From Lewinella sp039816955 (GTDB taxonomy: Bacteria > Bacteroidota > Bacteroidia > Chitinophagales > Saprospiraceae), in NCBI GenBank assembly GCA_039816955.1, contig JBCBWU010000114.1, forward strand, positions 1 to 23,717: a DNA stretch of 23,717 nucleotides, in the 5' to 3' direction. Both the position numbers and the translations under genes were made by a program. Below, one piece after another: positions 9,101 through 16,489 of this stretch (positions are counted from its first letter, which is position 1; every line of letters begins with the position of its first letter). The notes under the pieces are model-generated. The model made no database searches, was not told where the DNA came from, and saw only the letters and a program-made list of their open reading frames with translations.

Positions 9101-9128
9101 GCCTGTTTTCTGTTTTTTAATTGTGTAG

Positions 9129-9162
9129 TAAACGCATATTTTTAATCATAGTGCCTACAAAA
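9129..9162 (-). promoter_or_regulatory. Possible promoter of the M24-like gene
   Basis: On the minus strand TTTTG (9162-9158) is followed after 19 bases by TATGCGTTTA (9138-9129), roughly the Bacteroidota arrangement TTTG-N19-TAnnTTTG but with two extra bases inside the downstream box. The gene starts about 29 bp further on at 9100. The match is imperfect. Confidence 0.22.
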
Positions 9163-9449
9163 CGGTTGGGCTTAGGGACAACTGTTTAACGTTAGCACGT
9201 ACCACACTAAAAGCTAGCCGCTCGGTGTTCCAAACCACTGTAGCACGGTATAAGGGATGATGCGTTTCGTGTTTGTTCTTTTCTATTGTCAATAGGGGAT
9301 GTCTACGGGTTTTTCCCGCTAATGATCCAAGAAACAACAAAAATCAGGAAAATCCATGTCGCAACTACGAAAAAGTAGGGCAGGATAGCAACAAATGCGA
9401 GATTAGTGTACGATGTTGATTGTTTTGAACCACCAAGAGCACCAAGGTG

Positions 9450-9479
9450 AATTAGAATTAGGATAAGAATTAGAATTAA
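9450..9479 (+). repeat. Hexamer array, AATTAG x5 (copy 1)
   Basis: Five consecutive 6-bp units: AATTAG, AATTAG, the variant GATAAG, AATTAG, AATTAA. The same five-unit layout, with the variant also in third place, occurs on the minus strand at 23270-23299. Confidence 0.8.
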
Positions 9480-9604
9480 AATGGAGGTGACAATAAAAGT
9501 GAAAGTCACATCAACAGAAAGCTATGCGCTGTACTGGATCATTATTACAACAAAACTTCTTGACCATCCAACCCTCAAACCATCTAACTAAATCCACCAA
9601 CCAG

Positions 9605-9715
9605 CTAAGGCCGACACCGGAGGCCAAACTAAATTCACCAAATTAACTAACTAAGGCCGACACCGGAGGCCGAACCAAATCAACTAAATTCACTAACCAC
9701 GGCCGCAGGCCGAAC
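9605..9715 (+). repeat. 46-bp tandem repeat, 2 copies plus a partial third
   Basis: Copy 1 is 9605-9650 and copy 2 is 9651-9696. The first 21 bases of each, containing AAGGCCGACACCGGAGGCC, are identical; the remaining A/C-rich half (AAACTAAATTCACC in copy 1) is similar but diverged. A shortened third core, CGGCCGCAGGCCG, at 9700-9712 can form a 5-bp hairpin right after the stop codon of the minus-strand type B substrate gene. Confidence 0.8.
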
Positions 9716-11553
9716 TACCTAATCAAACAAACGTCCCCCGCACGTACCTCCCTAAAACCATTGTTGTACTCCAGCTCAATCACGTATACGTATACGCCTT
9801 GTGTGGCGGGCCTTCCGCGGAAGTAACCGTCCCACCAGTCTTTGGAAGTGTGGATGGTGAAGTTTTCGCGGCGCCAGACCAATTCACCCCAGCGATCAAA
9901 GATTTCGTACTTGCGAACGCCAACATCATAATTCCCATTCGTGAAGACCTGGAATTCGTCGTTTTGACCATCCAGATTAGGGGAAAAGACATTAGGGATG
10001 AAGACGGGACAAACGGGAATGGGTAAGCTCGTTTGGGCACTAGCGGTGCAGCCAACCGCGTCTACCACCGTGATGTCGAAAGTATCGGCCGTAAGTTGGG
10101 TGTAGATGGGGCTGGGCGACCATTGGTTACCGTTCAGCAGGTAGATCAGGTTGCCCGTACCGCCGGAGGCTTGAATAACAATTTCACCATCGGGAGCGGA
10201 GCAACCAGGTGGGGTAGTAGCAATGGATTCAATGAGTAGCAAGGGACCGCCTTCTACCTCGGCCGTGTCGCGAACCAGGCAGCCGTCTTCGTCGATTACT
10301 TCCAGTACATACTGGCCGGCAAAGAGACTGTCGAAATTACCGGTGGCTTGGCTGGGACCACCGTTAAGGCTATACGTCAAAGTACCTGTACCTCCACTGG
10401 CACTGGAGACCAACTGCCCCGAACCGTCATTGCATCCATCTATGGTCGTTACCAGACCGTTGATCTGCGGTGCTGTACTGGGGCCGATAGTGGCCGTTGT
10501 GGTATATGGGCATCCATCCGTGTCTAGGATAAAGACGGGATAGGTACCGGGAGGTAAATCCGTAAAACTGTTTTCGGTAGAGAAGTCGACCCCATCTATA
10601 GAGTAATTGACGCCAAAGCTGGGATCTGTATTGATGCTCAAGACACCATTGTCTTCGCCACAGCTGGTGGGGATTTCCAGTACATCATTAATCACTAATG
10701 GAACGAAGGCCTCAATTTCGATATCACTAAACTCCGCTTCGCAGCCGGTGGGATCTTGTACAAACAAGTCATAAGTGCCAATGGGTAAACCAGTGAAAAT
10801 GGGAGAACTTTGGTAGTTGATCCCGTCTAGAGAATAGAGATAGTCTCCCTCTCCTTGATTAATAATATTTAGACTTCCGGTCTCCACCTCACAAGTGGGA
10901 TCATTGACTTCCACCCCAATTTGATTGACGAGGTCGACCCCCGAAAAGCAAAAGCTAAAATTGTCCATTCCCAGACCAAAAGCTCCTGATTGTTGACGGA
11001 ACCCCTCAAAGCGAACGGAGTAAATACTGCCTTCGCAGCCATCAAAATTAAAGCCCCAGCAACTGGGAACACCATCCCCGGTATTGGGGTCGCCGGAAAA
11101 AATAGTGTCGGCAAGTATCGTTTCGCCATTCTGGCCACGCGCTTCCAAAATGAAGAATTCATCAAAGTCAATATCCAGCACACAAGTAGAGAAGCTGTCG
11201 ATGGGGTTGGCGAAGGTTACGATCACTGGAATCATGTCGAGCCCGAAGAGGTTACCGTCGTCGGTGAGAAAGAATTCACCGATGTCAGATCCGGGTACGG
11301 GCTCGTCATTACCCCAGAAACTCCCAAAGGCCGTGACTGCACCACCCACCTGAGCTAGCACCGGCGATTGTCCGTTTTCCAGCGTGAAGGTGATGCCGTG
11401 AGAAGCAAAATACTGGTCACTAATGACCATCCCTTCGAAGGGTGTTTGGTTGGGAATTTCCTCAAAATCAATCTCTAAACAACCAGAAAAAATCTGGCAA
11501 TGCAGCTGACAGATGAAAAGCAAAAACAGAACAGAGAGTAGGCTTTTTTTCAT
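9715..11553 (-). CDS. SprB-like-repeat protein with type B T9SS sorting domain
   Basis: A 612-residue exported protein. Residues 1-19 form a signal peptide (MKKSLLSVLFLLFICQLHCQ). Residues about 25-205 are a beta-rich N-terminal domain with the pattern I-D-F-E-E-I-P...Q-Y-F-A-S-H-G-I-T-F, a form seen in many exported jelly-roll-like domains; I cannot name its ligand. Four SprB-like repeats of about 70 residues follow (about 215-510), each with an initial cysteine, YSLDG/YSIDG/YSLNG/YLLNG, then G-x-Y/F-x-x-x-V-x-D-x-x-G-C. Residues 516-612 are a type B T9SS domain (PVFIPNVFSPNLDGQNDEF, FDRWGELVW, GVYVYV, ending CLIR). Surface export is well supported; function is not known. Unlike the 1597-residue adhesin it has no PorP/SprF gene beside it, so it may use a partner encoded elsewhere. 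It is divergent from the first arylsulfotransferase gene with only 101 bp between starts. Confidence 0.9.
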   Translation of the reverse strand: MKKSLLSVLFLLFICQLHCQIFSGCLEIDFEEIPNQTPFEGMVISDQYFASHGITFTLENGQSPVLAQVGGAVTAFGSFWGNDEPVPGSDIGEFFLTDDGNLFGLDMIPVIVTFANPIDSFSTCVLDIDFDEFFILEARGQNGETILADTIFSGDPNTGDGVPSCWGFNFDGCEGSIYSVRFEGFRQQSGAFGLGMDNFSFCFSGVDLVNQIGVEVNDPTCEVETGSLNIINQGEGDYLYSLDGINYQSSPIFTGLPIGTYDLFVQDPTGCEAEFSDIEIEAFVPLVINDVLEIPTSCGEDNGVLSINTDPSFGVNYSIDGVDFSTENSFTDLPPGTYPVFILDTDGCPYTTTATIGPSTAPQINGLVTTIDGCNDGSGQLVSSASGGTGTLTYSLNGGPSQATGNFDSLFAGQYVLEVIDEDGCLVRDTAEVEGGPLLLIESIATTPPGCSAPDGEIVIQASGGTGNLIYLLNGNQWSPSPIYTQLTADTFDITVVDAVGCTASAQTSLPIPVCPVFIPNVFSPNLDGQNDEFQVFTNGNYDVGVRKYEIFDRWGELVWRRENFTIHTSKDWWDGYFRGRPATQGVYVYVIELEYNNGFREVRAGDVCLIR

Positions 11554-11560
11554 ATTTTTG
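11553..11560 (+). promoter_or_regulatory. Candidate -7 box for the arylsulfotransferase genes
   Basis: TATTTTTG matches the Bacteroidota -7 consensus TAnnTTTG exactly and points toward the gene starting at 11655, implying a leader of roughly 85-90 nt. No TTTG box is seen at the expected upstream distance, and it overlaps the start codon of the divergent gene, so support is limited. Confidence 0.25.
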
Positions 11561-11607
11561 AAGATGTGGGGTTCAATGGTTTACTTCCTTAAGATACCCG
11601 ATTTTTC

Positions 11608-11654
11608 TTCACCCCGAAAGGGCTCCAGTAGCTCTTAACGTCATTTTAAGAACA
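11608..11654 (+). promoter_or_regulatory. Leader shared with the second arylsulfotransferase gene
   Basis: The 47 bases before the ATG (starting TTCACCCCGAAAGGG and including TAACGTCATTTTAAG) resemble the 45 bases before the second gene at 13281-13325 (TTCACCCGCAAGGG, TAACGTTATTTCAA). Either the duplication carried the leader with it or the leader is under selection as a translation or regulatory element. Confidence 0.5.
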
Positions 11655-13247
11655 ATGCGCTTCAATCTAACTTCTCGCTCTACTTTTCTGTTCACGCTAC
11701 TTTTTGCCCTATTCTTTAACCAGGGTAAGGCCCAAACCGGAATCTCGCTCAATACCGAAGAGGCCATGCCTAGTTATACCCTCTACGAGTCGGTACCCTG
11801 GGTGTATCTGGTGAATAATTGCGGAAAACTAATCAATACCTGGAATACGGGTTCCATCTCTTTCCACCCGAAATTATTGCCCAATGGCAACCTCGTTTAC
11901 ATCTCTAATCGCTTTACTGTGCGTGAACTGGATTGGGATGGAAATCTGGTGAACGAAGTATCACACGACGACCTGGATTTGAGTATTGAATACGAGGTGA
12001 TCTTGTTACCTAATCAAAACTACCTCTGTGTGGCCCGCCGCGACTTCAGTCAACAAGAGTTTCTTGATCTTGGCTTCGATTACGGGACCAGAGGGACCCC
12101 CAATGTAACGGATGGCGTAGTGGAATTGGATCGTGAAACGGGAGATATCGTCTGGGAATGGAATATCCGAGATCATGTCATTCAACAACGCGATTCAGAA
12201 GCTGGAAACTACGGTATTTTGACCGAACATCCTGAACTGCTCAACCTCGATGGAATAGGAATTTTTGACTGGACCTGGCACGAGTCCTTCATGATCAATA
12301 GCATGGACTACAATCCGCAGTTGGACCAAATTGCGATCAGTGTGCGGAAGATGAGTGAAATAGCCATTATTGACCACTCCACCACTACGGAGGAAGCGGC
12401 CGGGCATAGCGGAGGTAATTCGGGAAAAGGCGGTGATATTCTTTACCGCTGGGGTAATCCACAGAACTACGGTCGGGGTACGATAGATGATCGCCAACTG
12501 TTCTTTCAGCATAATCCCAATTGGATTACGGAAGGGCCGTACACCGGTTATTTAACGGTTTACGATAATGGCCTAAACCGCCCCGGTGTATCAACTGCTG
12601 ATCGTTATTCTTCGGTTCCAATTATAGAGCCCCCCGTAGACGGTCAAGGCAACTATTCCTTGGTCGACGGAGAGGCTTACGGACCAGTTTTACCTACTAT
12701 TCGCTACAGTGATGTTGAGACGGGTACTCGTTTTTATTCTTCCTATACCTCGGGTGCAGAAATACTTCCTAACGGAAATATTTACATCACCGAAGGCGTC
12801 GACGGTCGCTTGCTAGAGATCAATCCAGATGGAGAAGTGGTTTGGAGCTACACGGTGCCGTTTGTGTCCTATATTTATCGTACGGAAAAGTATCCGCTAG
12901 ACTATCCAGCCTTTGAGGGGCGCGATCTTACGCCCACCGGCACGGCTCCCAACACCAATAGTACCTACGAGTGTGACTTGATCAGCAATACCGAAGAAGT
13001 AACTCGTACTGCGTCGTTCAGCTTGCGCTACTTTTCAGCCGAACAAATGGTATACCTGCAAAATAATGCGGAAAATGGCCTGCAATGGGCACTCTACAAT
13101 ACCCAGGGGCAATTGGTCCAGCAAGGCCGTAGCGATTTTGCCCAGGTGGAGGTTGATGTAGCTGCCTTAGCCAAGGGAATGTATGTGTTTGAGTTACAGG
13201 ATGCCATATCTCAGCTTCGGCAAGCGAAGAAGATGGTGAAGTTGTGA
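11655..13247 (+). CDS. Secreted arylsulfotransferase-family protein, type A T9SS tail (copy 1)
   Basis: A 530-residue protein with a signal peptide (to about residue 27, ending NQGKAQ). The body shows the arylsulfotransferase (ASST) beta-propeller pattern: GNLVYISNRFTVRELDWDGN, GVVELDRETGDIVWEWN, the H-E-S-F-x-I-N-S-M-D-Y-N motif with His209, SVRKMSEIAIIDH, FFQHNPN with His286 followed by GYLTVYDNGLNRP, and SGAEILPNGNIYI with GRLLEINPDGEVVWSY. His209 and His286 lie where characterised ASSTs have conserved histidines. The family moves sulfate groups between phenolic compounds, but many members are untested. The last about 80 residues (LQWALYNTQGQLVQQG, GMYVFEL, ending KKMVKL) are a type A T9SS sorting domain, so export to the surface or medium is expected. 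It is followed 78 bp later by a paralogue of the same length. Confidence 0.87.
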   Translation: MRFNLTSRSTFLFTLLFALFFNQGKAQTGISLNTEEAMPSYTLYESVPWVYLVNNCGKLINTWNTGSISFHPKLLPNGNLVYISNRFTVRELDWDGNLVNEVSHDDLDLSIEYEVILLPNQNYLCVARRDFSQQEFLDLGFDYGTRGTPNVTDGVVELDRETGDIVWEWNIRDHVIQQRDSEAGNYGILTEHPELLNLDGIGIFDWTWHESFMINSMDYNPQLDQIAISVRKMSEIAIIDHSTTTEEAAGHSGGNSGKGGDILYRWGNPQNYGRGTIDDRQLFFQHNPNWITEGPYTGYLTVYDNGLNRPGVSTADRYSSVPIIEPPVDGQGNYSLVDGEAYGPVLPTIRYSDVETGTRFYSSYTSGAEILPNGNIYITEGVDGRLLEINPDGEVVWSYTVPFVSYIYRTEKYPLDYPAFEGRDLTPTGTAPNTNSTYECDLISNTEEVTRTASFSLRYFSAEQMVYLQNNAENGLQWALYNTQGQLVQQGRSDFAQVEVDVAALAKGMYVFELQDAISQLRQAKKMVKL

Positions 13248-13280
13248 TATACTAAACGGACCACCTGCTAGACGATTATT

Positions 13281-13325
13281 TTCACCCGCAAGGGCCTTGT
13301 GTGCCCTAACGTTATTTCAAATATT
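13281..13325 (+). promoter_or_regulatory. Leader of the second arylsulfotransferase gene
   Basis: This is the counterpart of 11608-11654, with similar sequence and nearly the same distance to the start codon. It supports 13326 as the true start because the leader and start codon (ATGCGC in both genes) align. Confidence 0.5.
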
Positions 13326-14918
13326 ATGCGCTGCTATCTAACTTTTAGTTTAACTACCTTGTGTGTATCGCTCCTTAGCTGCTGTTTCAGTTTAGCTAAT
13401 GCGCAATCGGGTATCATTCTCAATACGGAGGAGGCTATGCCCAGTTACACCCTGTACAATTCTTTTCCCGACGTTTATCTCGTGGATAATTGTGGGGAAT
13501 TGGTCAATAGTTGGGAGACTGGGTCCATTTCCTTTCACCCCAAACTTTTGCCAAATGGTAACCTGCTGTACATCTCGGACCGCTTCACGGTTCGCGAAAT
13601 GGACTGGGATGGGAATCTGGTAAATGAAGTCCAGCACGATGATCTTGACTTGAGTATTGAATACGAAGTTATATTGCTCCCCAACCAAAATTACCTCTGT
13701 GTTGCGCGGCGGAACTTTAGCCAGGAGGAGTTTCTTGAGTTAGGGTACAATTTTGGTTCCATTGGTCTTCCCGATGTCACGGATGGTGTTGTAGAACTAG
13801 ATCGGGAAACGGGAGATGTTGTCTGGGAGTGGAATACCAGAGATCATGTCATTCAGGAACGTGACCCCGACGCTAATAACTACGGTATCCTAACGGAACA
13901 TCCGGAGCTTCTAAACATGGATGCGATTGCCACTTTTGATTGGACAGGCCACGAGTCGTTCATGATTAACAGCATGGACTACAATCCGGAACTCGACCAA
14001 ATTGCGGTAAGCTTGCGGAAGATGAGTGAGATTGCCATTATCGACCATTCTACCACCACCGAAGAGGCCGCTGGGCATACCGGTGGTAACTCGGGTAAAG
14101 GTGGGGACATTCTTTACCGCTGGGGTAATCCCCAAAACTATGGTCGAGGCACGGCAGATGATCGCCAACTGTTCTTTCAGCATAACCCCAATTGGATTAC
14201 AGTGGGGCAGTATGCCGGATATTTAACGGTCTATGATAATGGCTTGAATCGCCCTTTCACCGACTTTCCTGACTTTTACTCGAGCGTTCCAATTCTAGAA
14301 TTACCAGTAGATGAGGAGGGTAACTACTCCTTAGCAGAGAACGCTGCTTACGAACCAGCCCTGCCCGTAGTGCGCTATAGTGAGTTCGAGACCAACACTA
14401 TTTTTTATTCTTCCTATACTTCCGGTGCTGAGGTTTTACCCAACGGAAATATCTTCATCACTGAGGGAGGCCCCGGTCGTTTATTTGAGATCAACCCGGA
14501 AGGGGAGATTGTTTGGACCTACGTGGCGGAGACATTAAACTTCATGTACCGTGCAGAAAAGTATGCGATAGACTATCCTGCCTTTGCAGGCCGAGATCTG
14601 ACACCGATGGGGCCAGTGCCCAACACCACCAGTACTTACGTATGCGATTTGATCAACAGCACCGAGGAACTGACTGCTGTGAATGCTTTTAGTATCAACT
14701 ATTTTCAGGCCGAACAAATGGTACGCTTGTGGAATAAGGCGGAACGTGGACTAGAGTGGGCTTTGTACAACACCCAGGGCCAATTAATCCAGCAAGGGCG
14801 CAGTGACTTTGCGCAGGTAGATGTGGATGTAGCGTCCTTAGTTGCCGGCATGTACGTGTTTGAACTCCGAGATGCCACCAACCAGGTCCGTCAGGCCAGA
14901 AAGTTTGTGAAATTCTAG
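13326..14918 (+). CDS. Secreted arylsulfotransferase-family protein, type A T9SS tail (copy 2)
   Basis: A paralogue of the preceding gene. I choose the ATG at 13326 rather than the GTG at 13299 because it gives a clean signal peptide (MRCYLTFSLTTLCVSLLSCC... ending ANAQ), exactly the same length as copy 1 (530 residues) and the same register: His209 and His286 fall at identical positions in both. All ASST motifs are kept (HESFMINSMDYN, SLRKMSEIAIIDH, FFQHNPNW, YLTVYDNGLNRP, PNGNIFITEG), as is the type A T9SS tail (GLEWALYNTQGQ, GMYVFELRD). Differences gather in the substrate-side loops around residues 313-345 and 390-420, which suggests different acceptors. The 45 bases upstream resemble the leader of copy 1. 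The pair is probably co-transcribed; substrate is unknown. Confidence 0.87.
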   Translation: MRCYLTFSLTTLCVSLLSCCFSLANAQSGIILNTEEAMPSYTLYNSFPDVYLVDNCGELVNSWETGSISFHPKLLPNGNLLYISDRFTVREMDWDGNLVNEVQHDDLDLSIEYEVILLPNQNYLCVARRNFSQEEFLELGYNFGSIGLPDVTDGVVELDRETGDVVWEWNTRDHVIQERDPDANNYGILTEHPELLNMDAIATFDWTGHESFMINSMDYNPELDQIAVSLRKMSEIAIIDHSTTTEEAAGHTGGNSGKGGDILYRWGNPQNYGRGTADDRQLFFQHNPNWITVGQYAGYLTVYDNGLNRPFTDFPDFYSSVPILELPVDEEGNYSLAENAAYEPALPVVRYSEFETNTIFYSSYTSGAEVLPNGNIFITEGGPGRLFEINPEGEIVWTYVAETLNFMYRAEKYAIDYPAFAGRDLTPMGPVPNTTSTYVCDLINSTEELTAVNAFSINYFQAEQMVRLWNKAERGLEWALYNTQGQLIQQGRSDFAQVDVDVASLVAGMYVFELRDATNQVRQARKFVKF

Positions 14919-14980
14919 CGGGCTTGATAGAGAATTAGCTAAAGAAAGCCGATCTTTAAAAAAGTAATAAAGTAAGCTGT

Positions 14981-16396
14981 ATGTACGATCGTTGGCGAGT
15001 ATTTGGCTATCAAATCACTGGTAATCCGGAAGATGCGGATCATAGGTTCCATTACTCATTGGAAGTCCAAGATGTCTTAGGGAAATTCCACCAGCTTATA
15101 CAGCGGGGAAACCCTAAGGTGTTACCGCGTTTGGTTAAAGCCATCAAGAAATATCCGCGTGTACCGGCGCTGCGTAATTATTTGACTGTTTATTACCATA
15201 ACCAGGGTAATACCAGTAAGGCGTACAATATCAACCGGCAAATTGCGGAGAAATTTCCAGGCTATCTCATGGCTCGGGTAAATTTAGCAATGGAATATTT
15301 ATCTCGCGAAGCCTACAATAAAGTGCCTGAAGTATTGGGGGATGAACTTGATCTACAGGCGCTCTATCCTAATCGAAAAGTTTTTCATTACGGAGAATTT
15401 CAGGCGATTAACAATGCAGCGGTTCCCTATTTTTTGCAAACCAAGCAGTACGAAGTCTTAAGAACGCGCCTGCCCATCCTAACTGAGGTTTTGGGCGAGG
15501 ATCATCCGCTGGTTGACATGGCCAGAGACGGTTTGATGCTAGCGCGAAGAGGCCAAATGGACAGTCTATTTGAGGAAAGGTCTTTTGATGAAACACTAAT
15601 CCGAGAAGAGGCACCAGTTTTTACGCATCCCGAAGTGGCCCAGCTGTATGAGCTACCGCTACCTCAGGCCAAGCCCGTTTATCAGCAATTGCTAAACCTG
15701 CCAGCGGATTCTTTAGGACAAGATCTGCTGGCGTTATTGAAGGATTCCCTACATCGCTACTATTACTGGCTGGACCGGATGAAGCAGGAGGACCGCATTT
15801 TTGATTTCTACCTACACGCAATTTATCTGTTGCGAGAACTCCAACCGCCGGGCACGCTAGAACTGTTCTTGGAAATTCTCCGGCAAGGAGAAGATTACTT
15901 GAAGAACTTATACGAAGATTTTGTAACAGAAGAATGGTGGCGTTTTGTCTACCCATTGGTAGGAGAAGATTTGAGCGTACTCACCACTTTTGCTAAGGAA
16001 AAGAATGTTTACACCTTTAGTAAGATGGTGGCCATTGATGTACTCACCCAAATATTCTTTCACCAGGCAGGACGTAAAGCGGAAGTGATCGATGAAATGC
16101 GTGAGATCATGCAGTATATGCTCGATCATAAAGACCAAAAAGAGGATATCTGTGACGCTTCCTTCTGTGCCATGCTAACCGTTGTGGTCGTTGGTCTATC
16201 GGACAATGGCTTAATGCAGTTGAGCAAACAGTTCTACGACTTAGAACTATGTAACTCCTACTTTGACTTTGGTTATGCAGAACGGGAAAAGGAATATGCG
16301 GAACTCCGAGGTTCGGATAGAAACAAAAGAGTGTTACCCCTACCGTTATTCGAAGAATTAGACCGAGTATTACAACGCTATGATTGGGAAGACTAG
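14981..16396 (+). CDS. TPR-containing protein with DUF1186-like C-terminus
   Basis: A 471-residue protein, probably cytoplasmic: no signal peptide or membrane segment. The first about 120 residues look like tetratricopeptide helices (PRVPALRNYLTVYYHNQGNT, then KAYNINRQIAEKFPGYLMAR and NLAMEYL). The middle (about 185-245) has a charged linker. The C-terminal half (about 250-470) resembles DUF1186: helices with YYYWLDRMKQED, ELFLEILRQG, EEWWRFVYPLVGEDL, a paired AIDVLTQIFFH segment and a CDASFCAMLTVVVVGL segment. DUF1186 proteins have no established function; some carry SEC-C zinc motifs, which I do not see here. TPR helices suggest protein binding. It starts 62 bp after the second arylsulfotransferase gene on the same strand, but the content gives no link to it. 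Confidence 0.7.
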   Translation: MYDRWRVFGYQITGNPEDADHRFHYSLEVQDVLGKFHQLIQRGNPKVLPRLVKAIKKYPRVPALRNYLTVYYHNQGNTSKAYNINRQIAEKFPGYLMARVNLAMEYLSREAYNKVPEVLGDELDLQALYPNRKVFHYGEFQAINNAAVPYFLQTKQYEVLRTRLPILTEVLGEDHPLVDMARDGLMLARRGQMDSLFEERSFDETLIREEAPVFTHPEVAQLYELPLPQAKPVYQQLLNLPADSLGQDLLALLKDSLHRYYYWLDRMKQEDRIFDFYLHAIYLLRELQPPGTLELFLEILRQGEDYLKNLYEDFVTEEWWRFVYPLVGEDLSVLTTFAKEKNVYTFSKMVAIDVLTQIFFHQAGRKAEVIDEMREIMQYMLDHKDQKEDICDASFCAMLTVVVVGLSDNGLMQLSKQFYDLELCNSYFDFGYAEREKEYAELRGSDRNKRVLPLPLFEELDRVLQRYDWED

Positions 16397-16428
16397 GGAT
16401 GTTGCAGTGGATTGTCCCGCAGCTACTT

Positions 16429-16458
16429 TTTGATTTTGCCTCCGATTGCCTAACTTGG
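16429..16458 (+). promoter_or_regulatory. Candidate promoter of the APC-USP permease gene
   Basis: TTTG at 16429-16432 (within TTTTTG) is followed after 18 bases by TAACTTGG at 16451-16458, close to the Bacteroidota pattern TTTG-N19-TAnnTTTG with mismatches at the end of the second box. Transcription would start near 16465, about 25 bases before the ATG at 16490. Confidence 0.35.
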
Positions 16459-16489
16459 ACGCCTACACCAACAGTTTCTACTGCTCTGT

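Larger units (their letters stand above)
9101..9714. other. Gene-free, repeat-rich spacer
   Basis: About 610 bp separate the start of the M24-like gene from the end of the type B substrate gene. It holds an AATTAG hexamer array (9450-9479), a short CCACCAAGAGCACCAAGG stretch just before it (9430-9447), an A/C-rich low-complexity part from about 9565, and a 46-bp tandem repeat (9605-9715). Minus-strand frames at 9303-9509 and 9155-9340 are open, but the first owes its ILILILI run to the hexamer array and neither looks like a known protein. Confidence 0.6.

Noticed and set aside
9155..9340. Minus-strand 61-codon frame upstream of the M24-like gene
   Set aside because: No recognisable protein features and it lies in a repeat-rich spacer; most likely chance.
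9303..9509. Minus-strand 68-codon frame with hydrophobic segments
   Set aside because: Its Ile/Leu run is produced by the AATTAG hexamer array, there is no leader or neighbour support, and I recognise no family. A decayed membrane-protein remnant cannot be fully excluded.
9605..9715. Possible CRISPR array
   Set aside because: Only two full units with no unique spacers of regular size between conserved repeats, and no cas genes nearby.
13299..13325. GTG start nine codons before the second arylsulfotransferase
   Set aside because: It puts charged/polar residues ahead of the signal peptide and breaks the equal length and register with the first copy.
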